From Eudromia elegans (taxonomy: Eukaryota; Chordata; Aves; Tinamiformes; Tinamidae), in assembly GCA_003342815.1 (NCBI GenBank), contig PTEX01000032.1:3673302-3737301 (forward strand): a DNA stretch of 64,000 nucleotides, read 5' to 3'. The notes beneath the pieces were generated by a model. The model was given only the letters and a program-made list of their open reading frames with translations. It was not told where the DNA came from and searched no databases. Below, one piece after another: positions 50,759 through 62,100 of the stretch (position 1 is its first letter; each line of letters starts with the position of its first letter). Position numbers and translations under genes: made by a program.

Positions 50759-53700
50759 GGAGGGACGCGGGCCGCTGCGGGCGGCGGCGGCGCCGGCTTT
50801 TGTGTGGGCCGGGCCGGTCTGGGCTCGCCTCTGCTCGCGGCCGCGCGGCGGCTCCGGGCTGCGCGGCGGCCGCTCGGCCTCGCCCTGGCGGCGCCCGCGG
50901 CTCCCTCGAGTGTCGGCGCGTGGTAGCGCCGCGAAGCTCGTGCCCAACTTGCCGGGGCTTCTGCCCAGCCTCGACTCGAGGCCGCGGGCAGCGCTTCGTG
51001 CGCCGACCCCTTCTGAACGCGCCGGCGGGCGGCGGGTCTGCGGGTTGCCCCCGTGGCGGCTTTTGCTCCGGACTCCTCTGCGAGCTGTGGTTCCTGGTGG
51101 GGTGACGCGTGCGGAGCTCCGAGTGCGGGCAGCGTGCGGCCGCCCGCGGTGCCCGCCGTGTCTCCACGCGGAGTGGGTACGCGGCGTGGCCGTAGCGTGC
51201 TGCCCGCACGGCCCTGCGAGCAGCGGGGCCCCTCCGAAACGAGCCTCTTTGCAGAGCTTCTGTCCTGGCCTTTGGGATGCTGGAGCTCCAAAACTCCCTG
51301 AACACCTTTCTGTGCTCTACAGGGGTTTGTAGGACCTCTGGCCAGACTCGTTTGTGGGCAGAGCAGGGATGCAGATGCCACCGGGAGCTGTTCCAACAGA
51401 GAGATTGCTCCATAAAGTCCCATCCAATACAGGGAGGTGGGACACAGGCAGGGAGAACTTATGCTTGAGATAGGAAGTCTCGAAATGGGCCTGGTGTCCC
51501 CAGAGAGCCCCAACAGTGGCTGGTGAGGAGAGAAAGGAGAGCAGCCTGCTCTAAGCCACGGCCCCAGCACGAAGGGACCATGGCTGAGGTTCCCCTTTTG
51601 TGAACCGCTTCTCCCTTTAAACCGAACCAAGCTGGGAGGTGCTGCGCTTTCACCGTCTCATCCTCTCCTTTGCTCTGACGGTTTCCACGAGCAGCCTCAA
51701 GAAGACCTGCTCGTGCTGTGTTTCTGAAGGTTAAATACCAGATTAACCCTGGACAGGCTGGACAGTGCGGTCGATGATCTCTTTGTCCTGCCCTCCCATT
51801 CCTCCTCTGCAGAGTGGAGCTACTCTGAAGGGCTTGTTTGCTTGCAGAGATGGTGGCTTCAAGGCAGAGAAAATGTCCTGACAAATGCTTGACAGGGAGC
51901 AAGCTCTGGGTTATCCTGTCGAGACAGGTGCTGGAGCTTTGGGGCTTTCTGAGCTCCTTCGAAAGCCTTTCGAAGAGAGTTCTGCGTCACGCTTTGCGGG
52001 GTCAGATGTAGCCCCAGGTTCCTGCATGTGTTAGCCCCAAGTGCTAACACCGACTGCTTGTGGCCCTGCTTTTTGGTGGCAGGTATCCTGTCGAGCACAA
52101 GTCAGCTAGATGCAAGCTGCAACTGGAATACTGAAATATTTTTCAGGGTGGTTTTTGTAAGAACAAAAGAGCCGTTCTGATGCGGCTTGTGTCTCTGCTT
52201 GCTCTGTGCTTCAGGCTTTGGTTGGAGTTGAGCTGTTGAGCATTTAGTTAGTGTTTGGGTTAATGGTGAAATGCTCAAGCCCCTTGATCCAATTAGTCTT
52301 CCTCTAGTACTGCGTTCTTTTGTTTGTGAAATATCTCTTTTTCTTAATTTTATCGTAATATTTCTCACTAGAACTTGTTTTTCATGTAAGAAAATGAATT
52401 GTTGGCCTGTTGCGAGGTGAAGGACAACAGTAAATCAGGCCCCCTGGCCAACAGATAAGCTGTGCTTGTGGCAGAGCCCTGTGCTTGCGGCAGAGCCCAA
52501 AAACAAAGCTGTGCACACATGGGTTTGAGTGGGGAGAGGCACAGGAATGCCTACGTAGGAGGAATCTGCTTTCTAATTCTGTACCAGACTTGAGGGAGGC
52601 GTCGTGGCTTCTTCAGGCAGAGCTGTTAAACTCACACCCGGCTTGTAAAAGTACTCGCTTGTGTGTTTTTTTTGTACGTGGTTACTACTCACAGGGCTTG
52701 GAGCTGCGATCTGAATGAACAGCGCGTGTGCGGGGAGGCTGCGTGGCATTTCATGAAGCTAAAGCAGAGGAAAGGCAGGTTTGCTGCTCGCTGCAGGCAC
52801 CTCTCTGCCGGGAACTGGGCAGAAGCTTCTCAAGCCGTCGCGTCTGTGACCAGGGCTGCCATCATGGATGAGAAATGTGCAGTTCTGGGTGTTTTGGAGC
52901 TGCCCAGCACATCTGTAACATAATGAGCATTTTCTTTGGTGTCCGGGAAGTGTACACTCTGCATGATGGACAGAAACCTCCTAAAATGACTTTGCATCTG
53001 CCTTTAAACTGGGATATAACTTGCTTGGCTTATTTCTAATCACTCCCCAGCGTCTCAGCAACATCTCTGCTGCACCAGATATATCTCACCTTAAAAACAA
53101 GGTGCTTAGGTACGCAGAACAACACACAAATGCTCAAACTGTGGCATTTTACTGGCCCGAGGACTCAGCCTGTCTAAATACATACGTAAATTCAGCATGT
53201 TAACTGCTCCCAGATGGGGTAAAGGGTCACCGCCTTCCCACTGGGGATGTGGTTATACCAGTAGGAACAGTTTGGGAATAAGCACTGCTGGCGTCGGGCA
53301 CTCTTAAACTTACAGATAGCTGCCCGCGTGACAGCTCTCAATGGCGTAATTACCGCAGTAAAAAACAAACGAGGGAAGTGGTAGCTCTGACCCACACAGC
53401 CGTACGGCCAAAAGGATTTTGCTCAGGCAGGCTAGTTGCAACTTTGACATTCTCAAATTATTATTGTTATTTTTAGGGGGAGTAGCGTTCATGCACAACT
53501 TTCCTATGAAATACTTTCTATTGCATGATGTTTTTATTTTGACAAAAGTCCTATATGCAACAGTCTACTTGGAGAAAGCGGCCACGTGTTTTAGTGGTTT
53601 GCTGGCTGTCAGTATTCACAGCTGCAATAATGTTTGCCTGTAAACCGAGGTGTTTGTGGTACAGCAGCATGAGCGGCGTCGCAGGAAAGAGCTGGTCCTC

Positions 53701-56359
53701 GTCTGCAAGCAAGGGCTGCAAAAATAATAGTTGGGTGGAATTTCTCTGGGTGATTTATTAAAGTAGCAAGGCTGTGCTGTTCCTGTTGTCATGGTCACGG
53801 AGCACCTACGTGATCGCTTTGCATCCAGCCTTGCAGCCCCTGCGTTCGGCGAGGGTCCCTCGCCAAGCGGTGCAAACTTGCAGAGGCCGCAGTGCTGCCT
53901 CCTGCCCGCCAGCCTGCTTCTCACAAACTCATTCTGACACCAGGTTCTGGTTGACAGGGAAGCTTTGGGGTGGTTACAGGGCTCTCCTGGAGTACTGGCT
54001 ACAGCGCTTGTTCCTTGTATTTGCCAGGGATTAATTTCTGTTGGAACGGGCATAGCTGCAAGGTTGCTTGAGGAGCGTGGAGCCTATTGCTCTAGAAGGG
54101 GCTGGGAGGTTTGTTCAGCCCCAGAAATGAAGGCCAGGAGAGTGTCTGGGGAAGGGTAAATACACCAAGGGGCTGAACTTTGCAGGAAGAAAGAAAAAGC
54201 GATCTGAAATAAATAAAAAATGGCCATGAATAAAATTAGTTTAGGGAAAAAGATAATGATTTCCAGTTCTCCGAGCTGTTGATTTCTGGGGCAGTCTGTA
54301 GGGTTCTCCTGGCAGATGTTCCCAAGTGCTTTTGCAGAGGAATTTGATAGGCTTGTGGAAGGCGACTTGGGAACCTACAGTGGCAGGGAATTTCAGAGCT
54401 CAGTGATGGAGCTCTCTTCCATCATTAATATCTCTATCCAGTTTGGTTGCATCTCAAATAAAATATTTCTCAGGACCACAGGCTGGGTCTTCTGGGAAAT
54501 CAAACTATACTGGGTTGATTGCAAAGTTTTCTAAACCTGAGAGCTCGAGCAGGATTATACTTTTCTAGCATGGCTGTATTATGTTATCTGAAAGGCCCAG
54601 CAGCAAGTTTGCCATCCACTGTGATGGCTTCTTCTGAACCCTGGGCCGGTCATGATGCAGAACTGTATTAGCTTAGGTGTCATGTGAGTTTTCTGTTCCT
54701 CCAGTGCCAGCACGTTGTGGTCATACCACCATGCCCAGGCTAGTACCTCTGATCTCCCAGTGCATTAGAGGTTTCCTTGGCTTCTCCAAGGTGCTGGTAC
54801 CTTTGTCTCCATAACCCCAGTGCTGCCTGGGCTGTTGTATCCACCTTAAGACAGATGGGTCTTGTTGCTATTCACACTTCAGAATTGCCTAATGCGTCTC
54901 AACTGTTTTTACTTGCAAAGCCTAACAACTGCTGTCGGGCTCCTCGAGAGAGACAACACTGATAACGGAGCAGTTGCCATTTCTCTGTGACTAGTCGGGG
55001 GCCAGCCCTGCCCATGTTGTTTGCTTTATGTCTCTTTTTTTCATTCCAGCCTGGGATTACCAATATAGGTTGCCTAGAGATGCAGGAGAGCAGGAATTGC
55101 ATGCCTGTGTTCACGTCTAATCCATGGCAGGCTCACACACTGCACTCAGCGCATGCCTGCCTACAAGAGAGCGAGGTTTAATGTATATGCTGAATGCATG
55201 CTCCCCTATACTTTTTTAGGCTGTTTCTGGGGGAAATTGTGTCTTAAAAATGAAAGCAAACCTGTGAGTTAAGGGTACTTTGCTTGAGACAAAGCCGATG
55301 ACTAGCGCTCCAGCAGTTATCCCGGATTATAGAAATCCGCTGTTTTGCTGGGAACACTTCTGCACTCTAATCCTGTGGCTGGTAGAGATTCCCTTGTGAT
55401 TTGGGTAAGTCCTTTTAATCTGCAGTCTCCTGTTTTTACCATCTCCATGATGTTACTCTCTTCCTCGCTGCGGCTCCCAACAATTAATTGATCGTAACTT
55501 GTCCTCCCTGGTGCTTGTGAGAGTTAATTCATTGTAGCTGAAGTGCCTAAATCCAGTCCAAGTAGCTTGTCTGCTACTACTGCTTAAGGATTTTACCCTG
55601 TGGCTTGTCCTCTGCAGCATATTGAGAATAGGCTCTTGTGTTCCTTGCTGGATGGTTATGTGATGGGTGTCTGTATGTGCCTGCCTACCCAAGAGAGCTC
55701 GATGAACCAGGCTGCTGGGTTGTATCTGGGCCTTGTCAGGAGCTTCTTACTCTTCTGAAAGCTCTGTGCTCCGTTGTGAGGGGTGAAAAAGCTGAGGCTG
55801 GATGCTCTTGTTACCTACTGACATGGTGGGTTTTTTGCAGATGTTTTTGTGCTCATCGGAGTGACTGAGCAGGTTTCTGTAGAGCCTAGACTACAGGGCA
55901 CAAGGATCCTTCTGGTGGGCTGCCCCCGCACTGACGAGGCCAGGGGTACGCTGTGTAGTTGAGTCCTACTCTGAGGGCTCACAAAGGATTTTGGGCTGGT
56001 TTCTGGCCTTACAGAGAGCAAGCCTGCAGCAAGAGAAGCACTGCTGATGCTGCAGCTGGGGCAGAGACAGGATGAGCCCATTGATTGCCATCAGTCACCC
56101 AAACTAATCTCTGGTGCAACGCAGTGAAAGGATTTAGCAGCTTGTTTGCTGTAGGAGGTGGCTGCATGAAGGCGAGAGACTTGATGAGCTGTCCCAGACC
56201 AGAGGGTATTTAGGAGATAAAATGGTGTTGTTTTCCCAAGGCTTTTGGTACAGGCTAGACTTTCCTCTTACACTTTCTGTTTTACTTATTTATCTAATGC
56301 TCTGATGGCTGTAAATTTTCATGAATAATTTCTTGAAAGCTTAGAGAGCCCAACTGAGT

Positions 56360-56440
56360 TCATAGAATTGTAGAAATATTATGGTCAGAAAAGACCTTCA
56401 AGATTGAGTCCAACCATAAGCTTGAGCTCATGAAGGGAGA
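56360..56440 (-). mobile_element. CR1-like retroposon fragment
   Basis: Read on the + strand, TCATAGAATTGTAGAA then AAAAGACCTTCAAGATTGAG and TCCAACC resemble the reverse complement of avian CR1 3' regions. The copy is diverged and short, so the subfamily cannot be given. A related LTR-type avian repeat is possible. Confidence 0.6.
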
Positions 56441-57219
56441 TCCTCTCTGTAGCAAGTATTTGAGAGGAACTTGCTCATTTTTGTTCTTTTTCATTTTTAT
56501 GATTTCAATTCTGTGAAATCCTGCTGCTCTGATGTATGCATAAGCATGAGCAGAGACCTACCCAGTGGGGTCTAAGACCAGAGCTGCCTTGCATCTGTGC
56601 CACATTTTTGTTTGACTTTTGCCACTGGTCAGCAATGACATCAAATCCCACAGCCAGGTAGAATTTGCCGAGGGGCTGGTTGGCTGTTGTCCTCTTTCTG
56701 TCAGGGTGTGTCCTGTCGTGTGCCCCCAGTGCCCAGGAAATGCTGGAGGAAGGAGTGTGATGCTCTGAGCTTGATCTGGGAGCAGAACATCCCATTGCAT
56801 GGCTGTGCTCTGCCAGCCTCCCAAATCCAGCCTGGGTGGTGTGCAGGTGTCCTAATTCTTCCCAGGGCAGACCTTTCAAACCACCTTCCTTCCCCAAATT
56901 CTACCCCTATCCCCCTTGGCCACCCCAAAAAGCTACATGTTGATGAAGTGCTGCCCTTTTTTTGTGTGGATTTAGCTCTATTTCCATATTTCATTGATGC
57001 AGCTGCTCGCCCTTGGCGTCAGTTTTTCTAGTGCCTATAAATAGCAGTGTGGTCACAGCAGTGAGCGTTTATTGATGTCAGTGCTGACATGGAGCCAGGA
57101 CAATCTTACTTTTGATCGGCTTTTTGTTTTTTGAAAATCTTGATTCTGTTTCAGTTTTTCCCCACATTTTAAACAAGTCATGTCCGCACAGATGCATATT
57201 CACTGTTTTCTTGCAGCCC

Positions 57220-57560
57220 TGTCTAAGCAGAGCTCTCCAGAGAAACAGCACAGAGCTAGGAGAGCTCCACTGGTCCTCCGGAAAGGCTCTGGAAGGCGCT
57301 AAGAAGTGGTCCACTGAGGTGTCAGAAAAGTTCTGAGGGGCAATGCACTCAAGAAGAGCCTTAGAAAAGCTCAAAGAATGAATGAAAATAGGCTCTGGAG
57401 ACACACTGCACTCTAGAAAGGATCTAGAGCCTCATGTGTGCTCTGGAGATACTCTAGAGTTGCTCTAGCAGCCCCCTTTGCACTTTGGGAAAGCGCAAGA
57501 GGTGCCCCAGAACAACCTTAGGGTTGCCCTGGGAAGACACCACATTGCTCTGGAAGGGCT
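57220..57560. repeat. Degenerate CTCTGGA/CTCTAGA minisatellite
   Basis: GCTCTGGA occurs at 57286, 57392, 57440 and 57547, with offsets near 106, 48 and 107, close to multiples of about 50. CTCTAGA, CTCTAGG and CTCTAGC variants are interspersed. The repeat is strongly diverged and sits inside the presumed AMER1 intron. Confidence 0.6.
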
Positions 57561-59046
57561 CTAGGTTAAGCATGAGCCAAGGCTGAGGTGTTAGAGCAGT
57601 TTGCTCTCTGCCAGGGGCGTATTTACAGTGACAAAATCCACTGGAGAAAGTAGCCTGCATCAGTGAGGCCTGCAGATCCGACCCCTCTTCTGCCTCCCAA
57701 GTGCTGGCCGACTGGACGGTTACATTCAGCAGGCCCGAATTACACTCGTGCCTTTGAGCCTGTCACTTCCAGTTGGCTTGGTGCCCCCGAAGGGCTCGAG
57801 CCAGCCAACAGAAACATTATGAGGTTGGAATTCGGAGGAGGAATCCGGGCCCCTTGCGTACGGCCCTTCGATGTGTGTAAATACAGGGCTGGGATGTGCC
57901 AAAGGCTCCTCTGCTTGTGCTGCAGGCTGGCTGGCAGGCACGTGGTCCTTGCAGCACTCAGAAGGGAGAAGGAGGTGATTTGCAAATGGGGACCTGCGCA
58001 TGGTAATGCTCTGCTAAGTCGTTGCTTTAATATAATTATATCCTGTCCCATCTGTTTTCCTGAGCTGCTAATTTTAGTAGGGAGGGTGAACACCAGGGTT
58101 ATCATTAATTATAGAGGCAAATAAATGTTGTGATGTTCACGCTGCCTGCCAAGGCTCAAGAAAAAAAAATTCTCTGCAGGTTTGCTCTTACAGGAGCTAG
58201 AAGTTGTGATTTGGGGTGTATTTGTCATTATGGATTTCTGGGTAAAGTCCCTGAAAAGCTTTGCTGGCCTCATACCGCTAAGAGCTAAGCCTCAGGTATT
58301 AAAGCTCAGCAGTGCATTACAATTTGAGATGGATTTGTATTCTCCAATCCCACCTCTGTGAAAAAAACACTATTATTTGATTTCTTCTGTTATTGTGATA
58401 AATGCAGGATCATAGTTAAAATCTTTCTTCCCCCTGATAAGGTTAGTTGTAGTGAACTGGTTTTAGTGCAATTCTTTCTTGCAAGATGATTTTAAGAGCA
58501 ACTGAAATCTAGTGTGGGGAAAAAAGGTAGGTGCAGTAAATTACTTTGGATATGCTGAATGCAGACCGTTCAGTATGTGCGTTTCTTGGTTTGATTCTCT
58601 GTCAAAATGCTTCCTGTGTTTTGTTACCACATTTGAGAGAGCTGGAGGTCAATTTGGGTTAGGTTTCATGGCCCTCGGAGAGGCCTTGCTTCCCATACTT
58701 GGTGGCTTTCGTTGCTGGACTGAATTGCTGCCCTGCCAATGTGGTTGGAGAGAGCCACATGAGAATAAGGTGGCTCTGAGGTCCAGCTATCTGTCCCCAG
58801 GAAACAGTATTACTGCTAACTGGAAACATGTGAATTTCCTGGTCTAGCAAACTGGTTAACACAAGCAGCATGACATTTTCATGCCATGCTTTAATTGGAG
58901 GAGCAAGCCCAGAGGCTCTTAGAGGCGTCAGCAGTTACTGTACCAGCTGACGTGGGAGCCTCTTGCCTGGTTGCACCTATTTGAGTGACTTTGCCATCCG
59001 CTGCTGCCTCCTCACGTCTTCTTTCTCTCTTTGCTTTAGATCAGTC

Positions 59047-59109
59047 ATGATGCTTTGGTCTGTGCATCCTGAAGAAGACTCTGCTACGGAGGTCGTTGTT
59101 TCCAGCTAG
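59047..59109 (+). other. Upstream ORF in the AMER1 leader
   Basis: Starting 7 bases into the exon, two consecutive ATGs (59047, 59050) open a 20-codon frame that ends at TAG 59107-59109, 24 bases before the AMER1 ATG. It is in another frame and must be passed or terminated before the main start. It is certain in sequence; its translation is inferred. Confidence 0.6.
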
Positions 59110-59133
59110 ATACACCTGAACCGAGCAGCTGCC

Positions 59134-62100
59134 ATGGAAACGGACTGCACGGAAGAGGCTGGCAGGAGCAGGTCTCAGTCTGTGATCTGCAGGCAACTCA
59201 AGGAAAGCGACCAGCAGCAGGAGGAAAATGCTGCAGGAGAACGGCTCTCCGGATGGAGTGATGCCTCTGCTGCAGCAGTGGAGCAGCAGCAGCCCCAGGC
59301 TCCCCCTGGCAAGCTGAAGAAAACTGCCTTCAAACTGTTTGGAGGGAAGAGGAGCATATGTACACTGCCAAGTTTCTTTGGGGGCAGAAACAAAGGGCAA
59401 GGGAAAGGAGCCTCCAAAAAGGGGCTCAGTAAGAGCAAGACCCATGATGGGATCAGTGGTGCTGCATATGAGGAGAGCAGCAGGGTGCAGCTGGAAAGCC
59501 CTGTGAGCGAAAGCAGGGATTTGCATCCTTGCCCACTGCCGAGCTCCCAAAGCGCTCATGTGGCCATAGATAGCAGTGTCAAGGTTGATTTCAGTAGGCA
59601 GGACAACTCGCCGCCAGGGAGTATTGAGGGCTGTGAGAAGAAAACCAATGGGGACAAGTCATTGTCCTTTCCCAGGCCAAAAAAAGGCCTGAGAGGATTT
59701 TTGAACAGCATTCGGCGCCACCGTAAGAGCAAAGCTACTGAGTGTGAGAGAACAGGGCTCCCTGGGTGGAGTGGGGATTCAGATGAGGCCAAAAAAACTC
59801 AAGGCATGGGAGCTGAATCCCAGCGAGTTCCAGAAGAAGGGGGATTGAGACCTGCCCCTCTCGCCTGCCCGGAGACGTCTGAGGACAGCTGCTCTGTGGG
59901 CACAACAACCAACCTTGGAGAGACTGCTGAGCCTGACTGGCTCCTGGCTGATAAAGGCAGCTCTGAGGGGGATGCAGCAGTGACGCCTGCGAACAAGGAT
60001 ATTCTGGATGCAAAATCAGAGGCTGATGTTGTTTGCACAGAGTCTGACTACGGCCACCTCCCTGGGGTCCTTCACGCTGACTTCACAGACAATGACCCTC
60101 CTTTGTTACACTCTGGGGACCAGCTAAGCCTCATCTTTGGAGATGTCACATCCCTTAAGAGTTTTGATTCCCTCACAGGGTGTGGGGACATCATTGCTGA
60201 GCCTGACATTCTCAGCATTGCTGAGAGCACGATCTCTGTAGAGCGCAGCAGAGACGCTGCTAAACGGAGCTCCTGCCTTGTCACATACCAGGGAGGTGGG
60301 GAAGAGATGGCCATGCCTGAGGAGGCAGAGGAATACCTCCAGCAGATGTGGGACAGCACTGCTGAAGGCGATGGAAGCTACGACACCCAACTGCCTCCGA
60401 CTGTGAGCAGTCATGAGCCACCAGTGGTGAGTAGCAAGTTAGACACCCATGATTTGCATGAGGCGGAAGCCCACCCTTATGCAGTGGGGGGAATGGATGA
60501 TGTGGAACTCCTGACACCCCAGAGTGACCAGCAGGAGTCTGCACCCAACAGTGATGAGGGTTATTATGACTCTACCACGCCAGGACCAGACGATGAAGCT
60601 GGAGATGGGCTTGGTGAGATCAAGAAGGATCGTCTTCCCAGGGACAGTTATAGCGGTGATGCACTTTATGAGTTTTATGAGCCTGATGACACGCTGATGA
60701 GCCCTTGTCAGGGGGAAGAATCTCTTTTTGAGAGCAAAGTGTCTCATCCAGAGATCTTCAGCTACTTCTTAGACTTCTGTATTCCTCCTGAGAAGAGCCT
60801 GATCCAGAAGATGGGTCAGAAAAGTGGAGTTATGGAAACAGAAGAAGAGCGACTAGCTGCCATTCAGAAAGAGCTGCTGTATTGGGAACTGCAAAGGGAA
60901 CCAGTCTTGAAGCGACTTGATGTTCCCAGCAAAGAGAAGTATCCCAGGGAAAAGCAAAATGCTGAATGTAAAACTAGAGCAGCCAACTTGATTGGCAAAA
61001 GTCAGAGTTGCCTTGGTAGTGAGCAGGTTGCCTCTCAAGCTCCAAACAGAAATGTGAATAGTGGGGTTTCGGTGGCCAGGATTGAAAATCCAGAGTGGAG
61101 GGATTTTCCAGGGACCTTATGCCCAGAAAACTGTTACAACAGCCAAAAAGCCCAAGGAAGTGGCCTTATTCAGCTCATGAAAAACAACACTACATTTGAT
61201 TCTGGCCTGGATCACACGGTGTTTGGTGGTTCTCCTCATGGTGGCTTAGCCCCGGGCAAAACGGGAATGTACCCTGGCTATAGAACCTGTGAGCATGATA
61301 GCTGTTTGCAGAGTAACCACCACAACGGGGTGGAAACTGCTGCCAGGGAAACCCAGGCAGAAAGTGAATGTGAACCCGAACATGCTGTTAACTTCTCCCA
61401 AGCTCTAGTGGAGTTCACCAGCAGTGGGACCCTCTTTTCTAGCCTCTCTGAGAGCCTTGGTAGTTCTGACTCTGGCTCTTCCTTCACTCAGAACCTCCCT
61501 GTCCTCCCGACCATGGTCACGTTTGACATTGTTGATGTGGAGCAGGAGGGAGAGGGGGAGTGCGAGCAGCATCTGGAGATGAGCGCTGACGAAGACATTG
61601 CCGCATCCTTTGATGCCTTTGACGACAGCTACGTACAGAAGGAGTCGTTTGCTGAATGTGACGAGCGAATGTTTCCAGGGTATCCCCACGGCTCCTTCCA
61701 GAGTTTTAACTGGGGTGTTGCCAGCCTTCCCCGCCACCTACGTCTCCACGGGCTGAGCCCTTCCATGCCAGCACCGCTGTCCATTAACAGGAGGAGCAGG
61801 TCACTTGACACGGAGAGCCTGGAGTTTGAACTTGCTGACCTGCAGGTTTCCAAGAACGGCCATAAGCCTTACCAGCTTTGCTCTAAATGGGACAGTGGCA
61901 AAAAGGGCTCTGATGGAGCGAGGAGGAGCAGGAGCAAAGGGGATGCTGAGTCCTCTGCTCCTGAAGGTGGAGAGGTTGATGGTGTGCTGAGCTGGCCAGG
62001 CTTGCAGCATCTCCAGTATGACACTGACCTGGCTTCTGAGAGGATGAAGCACTGGGGTTTTGCTCCAGCTGTGAGAGATGCCATGATAGAGAGTGCCTGG

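Larger units (their letters stand above)
50230..51250 (+). promoter_or_regulatory. AMER1: CpG island, probable AMER1 promoter and exon 1
   Basis: A block of extreme GC content and CpG density surrounds an assembly gap. A full CRE palindrome, TGACGTCA, is at 50314-50321. It is the only strong CpG island between ASB12 and the AMER1 coding exon and lies about 8 kb upstream of it. In human, AMER1 has a non-coding first exon, so this is the expected position. The exon 1 bounds and donor cannot be chosen; they may lie inside the gap. Confidence 0.65.
51251..59039 (+). other. AMER1: Probable AMER1 intron 1
   Basis: The stretch between the CpG island and the acceptor at 59038-59039 has no recognisable coding exon. 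It contains a direct duplication of about 20 bases (CTGTGCTTGTGGCAGAGCC and a near copy) near 52458-52498. It also holds a CR1-like fragment near 56.36-56.44 kb, a CTCTGGA/CTCTAGA minisatellite at 57.22-57.56 kb and an AT-rich conserved-looking islet at about 58.0-58.13 kb. Confidence 0.55.

Noticed and set aside
50241-51630. Long open frames on both strands across 50.2-51.6 kb
   Set aside because: They pass through the run of N and a GC-rich repeat, so their length is an artefact of unknown bases and composition.
59041-59559. 172-codon minus-strand open frame opposite AMER1
   Set aside because: It is antisense to the start of the AMER1 coding exon, which is well supported by protein similarity.
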